Assembly (NCBI RefSeq): GCF_965363235.1
Contig: NC_134838.1
Location: forward strand, 17,268,441 to 17,332,440
Length of the DNA: 64,000 nt
Origin: Mytilus galloprovincialis
Taxonomy: Eukaryota; Mollusca; Bivalvia; Mytilida; Mytilidae
Direction: 5' to 3'
The number at the start of each line of letters is the position of its first letter. Within the stretch, counting starts at the first letter, position 1. Under the pieces are notes generated by a model, which saw only the letters and a program-made list of their open reading frames with translations, did not search any database and had not been told where the DNA came from. This document shows, piece by piece, positions 1 through 11,700 of the stretch. A program made the translations under genes and the position numbers.

Positions 1-882
1 TGACTGTGATTATTAGATGTAAAAACCATTAGTTTAGAATTATACGTGGACATTAAGTAAGCGGTACTGGATTATTTTTTTTTAACAAACACTGGTGATC
101 GTGTTATTTTCATCGATGTGTGGGTATACTTTCAAGTTTGTGTACTTTGTCAGCTTGCTCAGGGGTGGTGTCTACACAAGGACTGTACTAAAATTTGAGA
201 CAACTATCAACCAAAAAACCCTTGTTCATATTAAAACTGGTCACAAATCCTTATGAAATTAGGTTTCAAAACCAAATACATGTACCTTGATTCCATAGGG
301 CATTGGTTTATGATAACTTTTCACAATTCGGACGGTATTTATGTTATAGATATATTTGGTAAATTGTAAATTTGACAATTCGAATAAATATAGTCGAGCG
401 ATTAACGACACTGAGACAGCACCCCAAACTACGTAAATCACCAATGACATTCAAAACGAAACACGGGTAGTAACGTCGTTTTATCGATGAGCGTTCAAGT
501 ACTGTGATTTTGTCATAGTTTGGTTAAGTTGGACATTATTGTGTTTAGGGTTTTACTTATGAATAACAATGAAGCAATATGTACATTTGTTTATTTTGCT
601 AAATGAACATCTGAACATAAATTCAACATGGTAAGTATCTTTGGACATAGCTTATATGTTAGTATACATTACAATTTGTATCATATATGTAATAATTTGA
701 CACAGCATTATGCTTGCGTATATCAACATTTTAGAGTTGAATATTCGTTTCTCATGCATAAAAAGGGAATTGTTTCTGTTACATCACTTGTTTTGTTAGG
801 ATTTAAAGCTGCCGTCAATTATTCCTAACAATAGCTACACTTAATCAAGCTTATTACACAAATTCAGATTACTGAAAATACA
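1..882. other. AT-rich sequence, no gene recognised
   Basis: Short open frames only, none with coding character or plausible splice sites. Nothing is supported here. Confidence 0.5.
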
Positions 883-965
883 GTGTCATGGTTTGGTTCA
901 GTAGTGTCATGTCTTGGTTCAGTAGTGTCATGGTTTGTTTCAGTAGTGTCATGGTTAAGTTCATG
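883..965. repeat. 21-bp tandem repeat
   Basis: The block GTGTCATG recurs at 883, 904, 925 and 946, each followed by a variant of GTTTGGTTCAGTA. This gives about four copies of a 21-bp unit, decaying to the right. Confidence 0.85.
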
Positions 966-3900
966 TTCACATGGTTCAGTTCTGTGATTCCTGTCATGTA
1001 TGAGGGAATTGTAATAATCAAAATGAACATGCTAATACCATTTTATTTTTAGTTTATTAACAAAATGAGTTTACACGGTTGTCCGTGTTGACATTTGTGC
1101 CCGTGAAGGGTTAATGACGTATGGAGTCCTCTCGGTATCGTTTGGTTGGTTTTGTAGATTAATGTAGCCTGGGCGAGGCGAGGTTTTGTACAGAGAGTCA
1201 CAAGAAGTAAATAGCAAATAAATGTCGGTCATGAGGTAAACCTGCGCACAGCTGTCGATAATCGCTTCCTCTTGGGATTTTTATTTCACTGTGCTTGCAC
1301 ATTAATTAAATAGTTTTTAAATATTAAATATTAAATATTTTCAACATTCGTTTTATATTATGAATGGTTTGATAAATCTAATATAGAGTTTTCGTGCGTA
1401 TAGGCGATCTTTGAACTGGACATTGACGAATGTCTAAAGTATAGCTCAGACAGACCTGCAGGACACTTTGATTTCCAATAATCTTACTTAAGTATCTGAT
1501 CATATCTATTCCGATATTTATTTATTTAATACGTAGTCCAAATTACTATATTTTACTCTGCAGTCACAATAAATCGTAATAGCTGTATACCAAATTGATT
1601 CACTGCTTTACTAAACAGAATATTTATTTCATTTATAGATCTGTTTTGTGACATTTGGATGGTAAACAACTTAGACAATGACATATAGACATAATGGATA
1701 ACAATGTCTATTGTAGTTGTGAATTGCATAGAGAACTAATGTACGAAGCATTGTTCACATTTAATCATACTTGAACAAAGCGTTATTCAATATGACTAAT
1801 ATGCTGTAAAGTAACTTGAAGTGTAAAAATAAGCAGAAGTTTCTGAATAAAAAGATTGTGGAACGAGACAGCAACCCAAGGACATAATTAGCCAAAAGAA
1901 ATTTATATCAATATATATATTTTTTTTCTTCTTTAGATTATGTTATATCTATAATCTTGGCCGCATACGATGCAATTAGAACTATTTCTGGGTTTTTCGT
2001 GTAATTAACGCTGTTTATTACGAATAAATAGATCGCAATATTCAAAGTAAGAAATGGTAATACCAATAATAGTTGACGAAACCTATGGAGTTCTGACCGA
2101 AAGTAATTCCCATGTTCTTTCCTTTGATTAGTAAAGATTGGCCTCATGGCGGCGAATCTCAAAGTAATCAACTCTTACTAATTGTATATACCTCATTTAT
2201 ATTGCTTCACTTTTTCTAATTATACGTTTAACGAGGACCAAATACGTAATCGCCATAGGAAGACTAGGGATAATATATCATGACCATAGTCATGAATATA
2301 GTCAAAGAATCTATTTAGCTAAAATATAGCTTAACCACATGTAAATCTAAATTTAAAGTTCGTTGAAAGGTTATTAGAATTTTCATACACGCGATTCGTA
2401 TACAATTTTTTTTATTAGATTTAAAAACAGGCCACTCCTGCCAGAGGAAACTAAATTCATTCAAATGGTTCTCAACGGAAACATTAACTCATCTTAAAAA
2501 AACGATTGAAATAAAGGAACCATGCATAACTAAAATAACATTGAAAGAATTATCCAATTGTCGGTTATATGTTTAAATGTGAAAAATATTCCGAATAATT
2601 TCTTACTAGATATAATTAAATACACAACACATAAAAGAATAATCATTGTAAACTATTAAGTTAGACCTTTTAACTCTTAACCATTCTCTTCAAATTGTGA
2701 AAGCAATTGAACTTAAAACGGTATATATTTAAATATAATTAAAATTAAGTACATATTTATGTATGAATCTTAAACATTTTTGCATGTGGAACAATTTTGT
2801 TAACCAACGGAAAGCAGGTTTAATAAGCGATAATAATAAGCAAGTGAGAAAACAAATTTTATAATAAAAAGTCAAAAGACACAAAGTGAAATCGAATCGT
2901 AAATCAAACAAGGTCAAACAAGAGCTATATCAACAGGAATAATAAACACGAAATGGCAAACAAAAAAAGCCACATACAGCACTACAGAAACATATTGACA
3001 AAAATCACCTTGCCAATAATAGGCGTGACCTCAGCGATTCTGTCGCTCTTTTCATTAATAATCTTACAATTAACATTGAAAGTAGGTATATTGAAATAAT
3101 CGCGACTTGCGACTATTTTTTATCGAAATATATTTTTTGGGGCTTCTTGTGAAATAGTCGTGGACTTGAAAGACACCACGTACATAGTCTGACTTCGACG
3201 TTTAGTACATTGTTCGAATACGGTGTCATATAAAAGTAACATAGTAACATTATGATAACTGACAGAACGATCGGTCACCTGTACAGCAAACTAAAGATAA
3301 AGCAGCAAGCTCTGACAAAATACAGAACTATAAAAGTCACAAGTTCAGTTAGCAATCGTGGCCATGCATCATAAAAGAAAGCAGTAAGTTCACACCAAAT
3401 ACATAACTATAGCATCCACATGTATAGCTAATAATTATGGAGCATTATAACATAAATTAGCAAGAGCAATCGCGGTGCATCATAAAAGAAAGCAGAAAGA
3501 TCAGACCAAATGCCGTACTTTAACAGCCAATTGTACAGTTAAAAATCTTCGAACATATATAACAAAAAGCAGCAAGTTCAGACTAAATACAGTACTTAAA
3601 TATCAAATCTAACCTATTTTTAAAATCAAAGACTTAATTTGAAACCCAAATAGTGGACCACAAAATTTAAACAAAGTAAATGATTCTAATTTTGGAACAT
3701 AAACATCTAAAAATAACACTATTTTTAAAAAGATGGCTAATCTAAATGTTAAATGCCTATAATCAATAGCATCTATTCAAAAGCATGAAACCCAAGACAG
3801 AAATAAACATATTGTCTGCATGCCAAACCATTAAACAATTGTATTTCGTATTTTGCATCTATTGTTAGAAGTCATGATGGATCATATAGGAGAGGCTTGT

Positions 3901-4439
3901 TTAATGTCGTGATCTGTTTTTATCCTCACAGATTATTGCAACAATTGATAAAAGCATTTTCAAGTTACAAACTATCCAATGTTAACCAATTTAAAAACCT
4001 TTGAAAATCTCAATATTTTGAGTCCAGCTGCTATTATAAAGCTAAGAAAATATTCTGTACCTTTACCTAGGCTTAATCAAATATGTGTTTAAAAACTCTT
4101 AAATACCGTGTGGCGGGATATTTTCGCGGGTGTAAAACTTCGCGATTTTCATTGAATAAGATACGAAATATTTAGGTGGTTAATATATTTGGCGAATTCA
4201 AACTTATATAAATACCTTTGTAAGTGCACTTTTAAATTGACGGAATTTATTATGACTATTTTGTTCTATCTGCGAAAATAACCCACTATACGAAACTATA
4301 TAGTAGTATGTTTGTTATTTTTAACTGCAACACCATCTTGTGGATAAAAATATACCGACAACCTATTTATCACTGTTGTAAGATGTCGTCGTCTTTGCTG
4401 GTTCTAACATTCAACTGATTTATAAATTTTGTGAAGCAT
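966..4439. other. Long AT-rich stretch, no gene recognised
   Basis: All frames are closed by frequent stops. Between about 3280 and 3590 a degenerate motif (AAAGCAGNAAG followed by TNCAGACNAAATAC) recurs roughly four times, so this part may be an old diverged tandem array. No gene, RNA or complete mobile element is supported. Confidence 0.4.
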
Positions 4440-5262
4440 TTACTCAATTATCAAGACCGTAATGGGCATACATCTTGCCGATACTTTTATTGTTTTATGC
4501 TTTTTTGAGACCTGTGGTAAGTTGTTCCGCCACATTCTTTAAAGTCAGAAGTTCCGTTGTTTTGTTGTTGTTGTTGTTTTGGCTGCCTTTTCATTTAATA
4601 TTATTTACTAAAATCAGTTGGGGATCTTTTAAAGCCTTCATGATACCATATGGTAATGGTTTTGATCATCGCCACCTGTATTACTAGTATTTTAGTGAAA
4701 AGATATCCGATTGGCAATCATGCCACATTGACATTCTTACACTAATTGAATAATATCCTTCAATGTTAAACGATCGTCTTTTAATTTAAGGTATATATGA
4801 AACCATGACAATAAGTAGACTGTTGAAAATTGGTAGGTTTTCCATAGTCGATAAGGACATACTCTCAAAATTAGAGAATGCCAATACAAATGGATTCCTT
4901 TCAATTAAAGATATTCTTCGATAAAACATGTTACACCTCTGTTCAAGGACTTAGGTTAAAGGAGGGTTCATGCAGTGCTCACTTATAACACCGCATGTCC
5001 CGGTTATGAATGCATGGTTTTTGTTTATTTCTTCCTTTTTGCATGAATCAGGCCGTTAGTTTTCACATTGGAGTATATTATATTTGTTATGCATGCAATG
5101 CATGACCTATCATAGCTTTGATCAGTTTATTATACGGCGTGGGTGTGCTCATTGTTGAAGGTCTTTCCGTAACCTTTGATTGTTTACATCCTCATACTGT
5201 GGTCTCTGGTGGATAGCTGTCTCATTAGCAATCATACCATATCTCCTTCTTTTTCGATTCAG
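4440..5262 (+). repeat. Retroelement 3'-tail fragments (mussel-type)
   Basis: The stretch contains blocks typical of an abundant mussel repeat: a part reading GCCTTCATGATACCATATGG near 4636, and the ending GGATAGCTGTCTCATTAGCA followed by ATCATACCATATCTCCTT near 5210-5250. The same ending appears at 58935-58975 behind a reverse transcriptase remnant, so it is probably the 3' untranslated tail of a retroelement. The open frame at 4475 lies inside this repeat and is not called as a gene. Family assignment is inference from shared blocks in this window. Confidence 0.55.
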
Positions 5263-6439
5263 TACTTTCCAATACTGATTTGTAATGTAAGTTCTTTTAT
5301 TGAACTTTTGTTATTATGCTGATTGATATTAAAGTGGGAAGAATGAATTCTATAGAAAAAAATAGGTTCACGTCCTGATCTTAGATTAGATATCTCGTCA
5401 GTGCTTGGTGCTTGTATGCATTATTTTAATGTTTTTTTCTCCGTTTAAGAAATTCAGTATCGCTTGCCTATCCTTGACGAGTTCTGTTTAACCCCATCTC
5501 CTCTCTTTCTTTGATTTAGACTCGGCGATGAAGAGTTTGACATAGTGTGTGTACATTTGTCTATTGTCATATTGACACCGTGTTTTTGTTGCTATTTTTG
5601 TCCTTATGTTCCTCTCTCCCCTACACAACATATACTTTAAATTAAAACATGTTGCTAAGATTTGCATGGCGACCTTCAATTCAATTAGAATAATTTCGCT
5701 CTATCTCTTACATGTTTCAAAGTATATAAATTAAATACATTAATACGTTAACTAACGAGTTTTTTCCCATTTTTTCTCAAGAATATGTTGAGTATACAAA
5801 AACATGTGATTTTATAAACCGTACTTTTGAGAGTCTACAACGTTCATATTGCCAAAACAATTGTAAAATTAACAACGGGTAATTAAACGTGTTACCGTCT
5901 ACTAGGTTTCCTATACAGCATACCAACAGAAAAACAAAAGAGCTTATTATAATGAATAGATATACATATAATCCTTGTCTAGATTAAATGGAATATGTTT
6001 GAACAGTTATATAAAAGGGGCTTTGTTCTGAATTTACATTTTAAGAATATTTTTATATAATGAGAAAAGATGTTTCTACATTATATTGTAATAATAAACT
6101 AAAGATAAAACTGCTACAACATAGAACCACTTCACTTAAGTAACCACGAATGCAGTAAGTGTCACAATGGAAAAATTGACAAAATTTGATATTGAAACTT
6201 TTCGGATATTTGTAACAAGTCATTGTTTTTATTTTTGCAATATTTTACTAAGGGATTTTGTTATTTATGTTGTTAAAGGTAAATGTCAAGTTAAGAAGAT
6301 TAAACTTATAATATTTCATATTTTGTTTCTCAGTCACTTTTCTCGGTGCCCACTGAGACAATACTTCCTTTTGACCCCCATAATCGTGTATGTGTCTACT
6401 TATTCCGTCAAAATGAAGTGTTTCCATTCCCTGATAGTA
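5263..6439. other. No gene recognised
   Basis: AT-rich sequence. The 113-codon open frame starting at 6167 runs into repeat sequence at its 3' end and has no family resemblance, so it is treated as chance. Confidence 0.4.
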
Positions 6440-6850
6440 AAAAGATATAACGGAAGATGTGGTATGCATGCCAATGAAACAACTCTCTATCCTAGTTACA
6501 ATTTGTAATAGTAAACCATTATGGGTCAAAGTACGATCTTTAACACGGAGCATTGGCTCACACCGAACAGTGAGCTATAAAGAATCCCAAAAATGACTAC
6601 GCACATGTAAACCCATCAGTGGCGGATCCAGAAATTTTCATAAGTGGGGGCCCACTGACTGACCTAAGAGGGGGCCCGCTCCAGTCACGCTTCAATGATT
6701 CCCTATATAAGCAACCAATTTTTTTCTCAAAAAGGGGGGGCCCGGGCCCCCTGCCCCCCCCCTAAATCCGCCTATGCCCATTCAAACGGGAAAACCAACG
6801 GTCTAATCTATATAAAAAACGAGAAACAAGAAACACTCATGAACCTCTAT
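6440..6850 (-). repeat. Retroelement tail copy, interrupted by a MITE
   Basis: Blocks such as ATGTGGTATGCATGCCAATG and CAATGAAACAACTCTC (6458-6490) and TTCAAACGGGAAAACCAACG (6781-6800) belong to the same retroelement tail seen reversed at 58935 and direct at 28385. The copy is split by the MITE at 6617-6776. Confidence 0.6.
6617..6776. mobile_element. MITE with GGCGGAT termini
   Basis: About 160 bp starting CAGTGGCGGATCCAGAAATT and ending CCTAAATCCGCCTATG, so the ends are imperfect inverted repeats around GGCGGAT. The interior is G/C-homopolymer rich (GGGGGGCCCGGGCCCC). The direct repeat CCCAT flanks both sides, and removing the element rejoins the surrounding retroelement tail. This gives a clean nested insertion. 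No transposase is encoded, so it is non-autonomous. Confidence 0.75.
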
Positions 6851-8489
6851 AAGCTTAACAGTATGATATAGAACGTTTGAAAACCGTTAGTGCCAGAACA
6901 CTCAATATGAATATTTCATTTGTTGTTGTCTGAGCATACACACTTATTGACAAAGTTGCATTTAGACACAAATTGATTTGTCTACACGAAAGGAAATCAT
7001 ACAAAACCAGTAATTACCCTCCGGAAATCCTTGATGTTACACAGGAAAATGCATCGTAATGTAGACCTTTGTTTCAATACATATCATTGCTAGCAACACA
7101 AAGATGAAAGTCGGAGTTAATCGAACAATGCTTCAGGGAAAAGGGGTTCGATAGTTTGTAAAGGACCTCTTGAGACGGCATCTTTGTTATGTCATTCAAT
7201 CTGGACCTTTTGTTTCTAGTATTTCTGATGCGTTGTACGGTCATACATGGTATGATTTAACATATTCAATACAGTAAGCAATAATAATTCTCAAGACAGA
7301 TATTTTTTAGAATTTTAATAACATCCATATAACATAAATTGACTAGTAATCGTTTATATTAGACAAACTATTGCACTTGTTAGTGAGGTCAGGCAAATTA
7401 AGTCTGGAATTGTCCGTAAGAATTCACGTTTGTAATTTCTAATTAAAGTAATTCAAAATCAATTGATCATCTGTAATCTTAATGTTAAGTTTATTTTGGG
7501 ATGCACAAATTCATTTCCAGATTTATGCAATTTCTACCGACGATTTTCGAAGTATTACATCTGTGTAAATTCAGAAAGAATTGGCAAGATCAGCAAGATC
7601 GTAAATCAAAATCTTCTTTCATTATAAACTATATATTTTACTTTTGTTCAAGGCTGCAGTAAGTCTGCTCGTGTATCAATTTGACCTCTGACATTTGAAA
7701 ATAAATGTTAATAATGTTAATGAAATTGAGATTCCTATTTACATATTCTACTGTGAACCCATGTATACAGCGGTATTTCAATAACGGCAAGACTTTCTTA
7801 AAAGTCAATGAATAAAATTAATAAAACTGTCCAAGTTCACTCTAATGCTGTGGTATGTCATCTATAAAACACGAAATAAAATTGAATTGACAAAAGAATT
7901 GATTAAACTTTAACACTTGAAACAAAAGTTTTCTCTATAATAGAAACGGTAAATTTGAGTGCAAATTTGACAACGCATTTTTATAATGTTTATAGAAAAC
8001 AAACGTCAAACACAAATTCATTTCAAATTAATTTAAAAAAACCCAACCTTTTTAAAGACTTTTAAGAATTTAAAACAGAATAAATAACAGGACAGTATAT
8101 CAACAAACAGAACAACAGAACACTTCAAATATCACATATAATGTAAACATTTAAAATTAATGTTTCTTATAAAATTATGTTTACTCAATAAATGCTGAGT
8201 TACAACAAACCATAACTGTTCTTAAAACTATGTGTCCCTGATGACGACTGATTTTTTCTCTAAAATAAAGTCGCCAACTCATGCAGCTTTAAATATTCAT
8301 AAAACAAATCAACTTGCGCACTTACAGCAATGGGCTTGCCGTTTGCATACCCATGGAACATTCGTTACATCTTTCCAAAAGAATATCAGTATTTTCTGAA
8401 TAGCACAATACTTAATTCCTTCTTATTATCATATAGTTTTTGGCAGTTATTTAGCATGGAGATACATGGTAAAGTTCCCATATGTGTTA
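6777..8489. other. No gene recognised
   Basis: Apart from the end of the retroelement tail near 6850, this is AT-rich sequence without coding character. No canonical AATAAA was found on the minus strand for the gene ending at 8490. Confidence 0.4.
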
Positions 8490-8993
8490 TCACTGGTCTG
8501 ATAGTAAAACAATATCATTAGCCGAATGTTTAAGAATTGACTTCGGAACAGTTTTCATGAATAATCGAGCTTGATGTTTTTCATTATCTGTCGGTTCATG
8601 TGCTACGGGTGCAACAAATCGTTCATCAATCCATTGAACAGATTTTCGGCGACCCCGGCGAGGCTTGGGGTTTTCTTTTTCGGAATCTGAATCGTCTACT
8701 CCAATTGCGTCACTCTTTCTTAGATTTAAAACATCAACAGAGAACCGTCTGTCCCTTTTTTGTGAACCAACATGGTGAGTTCTTATTCTCCCAACACCAT
8801 CAAGACAATCCAATCGTTCGGAATCAATGGCATCAAAGGTCAATGATTGCTCTTGTGGTGGTTTGAACTGTTCTAAAACTCGACGAAACGTATCCGAAGC
8901 TTCAGGAACATGTTTATCTGGAGTTGACGTTCTTGAATTCTCTTCCGGCTTCAAATCGTCATTCAAGTCCATATTTTTAAGTATTTTGTCCAT
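8490..8993 (-). CDS. Putative PP1-docking, KEN-box protein (167 aa, single exon)
   Basis: A complete 167-residue reading frame. The ATG has a strong context (ACAAATGG: A at -3, G at +4). I do not recognise the family. The protein is hydrophilic and acidic/basic patterned, with no signal peptide or membrane segment. Visible motifs: RKSVQW at 116-121, which fits the RVxF docking consensus for protein phosphatase 1 and is preceded by a basic run (RRGRR); SILK at 152-155, a second PP1-docking motif; a KEN tripeptide at 106-108, a possible APC/C degron; STP at 23-25, a proline-directed phosphosite; and RRFS at 82-85, a basophilic kinase site. Together they suggest a cell-cycle-regulated PP1 regulator; this is inference from short motifs. 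Codon use is clearly coding-like compared with surrounding AT-rich DNA. No intron is needed, but a spliced 3' extension cannot be excluded. A candidate divergent exon begins at 9080. Confidence 0.72.
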   Translation of the reverse strand: MDKILKNMDLNDDLKPEENSRTSTPDKHVPEASDTFRRVLEQFKPPQEQSLTFDAIDSERLDCLDGVGRIRTHHVGSQKRDRRFSVDVLNLRKSDAIGVDDSDSEKENPKPRRGRRKSVQWIDERFVAPVAHEPTDNEKHQARLFMKTVPKSILKHSANDIVLLSDQ

Positions 8994-9079
8994 TTGTGCT
9001 ATAAATTCATCAAATATTCACTTATAAAATATAATTGCTATTTTGTACTGTCAACATTATATCACAGCAACACAGTTCA
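8994..9079. promoter_or_regulatory. Possible bidirectional promoter interval
   Basis: An 86-bp AT-rich interval separates the minus-strand ATG at 8993 from a plus-strand ATG at 9080. If the plus-strand exon is real, this is a shared head-to-head promoter or 5'UTR region. No TATA box or other element is convincing, so the call rests only on geometry. Confidence 0.2.
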
Positions 9080-9238
9080 ATGTCCAATGAAAAATCTAAT
9101 CCAACTCCTGCATCTGAGGCTTACATATCTGAATCTGTTTCAATTACGAGAAATCGATTTCTCTTCAATCAGAACACAAGTGTACCTAAACCAGCGTCAG
9201 CATCGTGTATACGTTTTCACAACTCTGACGGTATCTAA
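9080..9238 (+). CDS. Possible first coding exon of an unknown divergent gene
   Basis: From ATG at 9080 an open frame gives a Ser/Asn/Pro-rich peptide beginning MSNEKSNPTPASEAY, containing SITRNRFLF and ending SCIRFHNSDG. A GTATCT near 9231, just before the in-frame stop, could be a splice donor. Its composition looks coding, unlike the neighbouring AT-rich DNA, but no downstream exon was found. It could be a chance open frame. Confidence 0.25.
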   Translation: MSNEKSNPTPASEAYISESVSITRNRFLFNQNTSVPKPASASCIRFHNSDGI

Positions 9239-11024
9239 ACAAATAAACAATTTTTCAATAGATTATTGCCAATAATACTTAAATTAATCCGCTTTTAACC
9301 ATCGTTGTATGATTTAAGTTTAAAATCTTTTTGAATGTTCCGACAGTTGTTTACGAATTTTAAAATTTTCCACGTGATTTAATGTGAATGAAATCAACCT
9401 GGTTAGTTGCCAATGTCTTTTGAAATTTAAAAATCTTTCTACAAGGGCAAACTGCATAAATAACAAATAAGACAAAGGAATATAACAATACATAAAATTC
9501 AACCTATTTTCATGTTCGTTCGTATACACTTTTAACAACTAGATAGCTATTTTTCTATAATGCAAGTTAACCATTTTCCTGTTGATATTTTTCTATTTAA
9601 TTCCCCATCGATTTATTCTATATTTCAAATCAAAATCGATATAATTAATATTAGTAAAAGCAAAAAGGTTTTTGGTTATTTACAAATATCATTGATTACA
9701 TTCACATGTCATGCTGATATTAGTTTCAAGTGTGAAAGGAATAATAGATAGCCATTGTATGTATGACAATGAATTACATACCTATAAGAACTTTTACAGT
9801 ATCGGGTAGAGAAATGGTTTATATATCGTAGTTTTATATGCAAGGTGAATCGCTCTTTTAAAGAAAAGTTAAAACATTTTTCAATTAAAACCTATGTATA
9901 CTTATTCTATTGCTTCTCTGTCTTCTGTTCCTTTCTTCCTGGTTCGTTTTTAAACATATTTACTTATAGTGGATTCGGAAACAAGTTATTGCAACTTATA
10001 TATTTTAAAATCCCTCTCCACTTTGCTGGTGCGAGGGCTGCCATGTAGCGGCATAAGCCTGCTCTTTTTCGAAATCTAAAAAGGTGTCTTTTACTTGTAA
10101 GAGATTTTTTTCAACAGTAAATCACGAGTAAATACAAGAAAGAAGCCATGAATTTAAATCAAATTTCAATATCTACCTCGTCTTCACTTACAAGTAATTA
10201 TAGCTCATAAGTTAGAGATACAATGTAGTCACACACAAGCCAAATTTTAAATCTTGTATGCTATAGATGTGTAAAATGATATATAAAATTAAGTTAGACG
10301 TGTTTCTGAATAAAATGTATGCCAGAGTATATATTGATATAGACAAAACAGTGAAGTGATAGAAATAAACAAATGTACAGACACAAAACAAAGCCAAGAT
10401 GAAAGCTCTCTTTCATAAGTAAATAATTTTAGATAAAATGTTTGTTTGGCAAGTTATCAACCGTAAGTATTTTAGTACATATGGGAATATACAGCGACTC
10501 CAATTCTAGACACAATTCATGCTACTATTGGAATAAGTATGGAGAGATTTATAAATCAAAGTAAGGCACCCGTCATCAGTTTTATCTGCATTCGAAGTAC
10601 ATCTGCACAGATCTTCTTCACGACCAATTTAATTGAAACGTTTTTTTTTTAAAGAAAAGGATCAATTGACAAGTGATATAAAGCAAGGAACAAATATCAT
10701 GGAATAATCTGACCAGTAACTGCACATATATTGAACCAAATTGTAGACAGCATACTTATCAGCCAGTTGACAACTACATATTGAAAAGAGACGTAAAGTT
10801 CCAAAACAGTCGTTTCCCCCATACTTTATAAGTACACAATGCAGATAGCGGTACAGATGTAATAAAAGCAGAAACAAATATAACACAGAAGACTAGTTAG
10901 ACAAGTAATTACACAAATAGAAACTAAAACAAAATTGTAGACAACAATCCTGTCTCATAAATGACAGTACTGATCAATTGTTCATAGTATATATAGAAAC
11001 AGGCAAAAAAAATAAAATATGTTA

Positions 11025-11108
11025 GCCCAGTCCAGTTACGTCCAGTCCAGTCCTATACAGTCAAGTTCCATCCAGTCCAAGAGTCCAGTCTAGCCTAGCT
11101 CCAGTCAA
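11025..11108. repeat. CCAGT-rich minisatellite
   Basis: Irregular tandem repetition of GTCCA / CCAGT words (for example CCAGTCCAGTTACGTCCAGT) over about 85 bp. No coding frame. Confidence 0.75.
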
Positions 11109-11580
11109 GATAGTATACACTTTGCCGTTCCTGCCTTCATGCAAAGTTGAAAAACCTAGTGACATCCAATCAAACACAGTACAGCAAAGAAACTACTAGT
11201 AGGTTTATTCTTGAACAAAATATTTTTTTCTGTCTGAACTAGGATATACCAAGACTGGAACAAACACTGCATAGAAGGTATCTAACAAAATATGATCAGG
11301 CATATTCCTATCTTAAATAGATCAAAGTATTATCCCACTACGGGTAATGCAAATACAATTACTAGTATAAGAAATCATAAGATACGAGAAGCGCACGACA
11401 GCAGTCTTGTCAGAAATAAAGAGTGAGAAGTCCATCTACAAGCTGACTTAATCAAACGTTAAAATTGAGAATGGAAAGTTCGAACGGTGAATGTGTCAAA
11501 AATACAACAACACGACTAAAGAACAGAACAGTCCGAGGTCACCAAGTGGTCTTCAACACAAAACACAAAAAAAATATTCC

Positions 11581-11700
11581 ACACCAGAGGCAGATTTAGG
11601 GGTGGACCAGGTGCCTGCTCCCCCTTTTATTTGAAAAATTGTCTGATTATATAGGGAATCACTGAGGCATATGATATATACTTTTTAATAGCATAGGGAC
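11581..11700. mobile_element. Degenerate GGCGGAT-type MITE fragment
   Basis: Contains CAGAGGCAGATTTAGGGGTG and TATAGGGAATCACTGAGGCA, which resemble, in reverse orientation, parts of the element at 6617-6776 (AATGATTCCCTATATAAGCA and CCCCTAAATCCGCC). A decayed relative. Confidence 0.4.

Noticed and set aside
6167..6508. 113-codon open frame on the plus strand
   Set aside because: Its 3' end lies in an interspersed retroelement tail, the composition is AT-driven, and an opposite-strand frame of similar length overlaps it.
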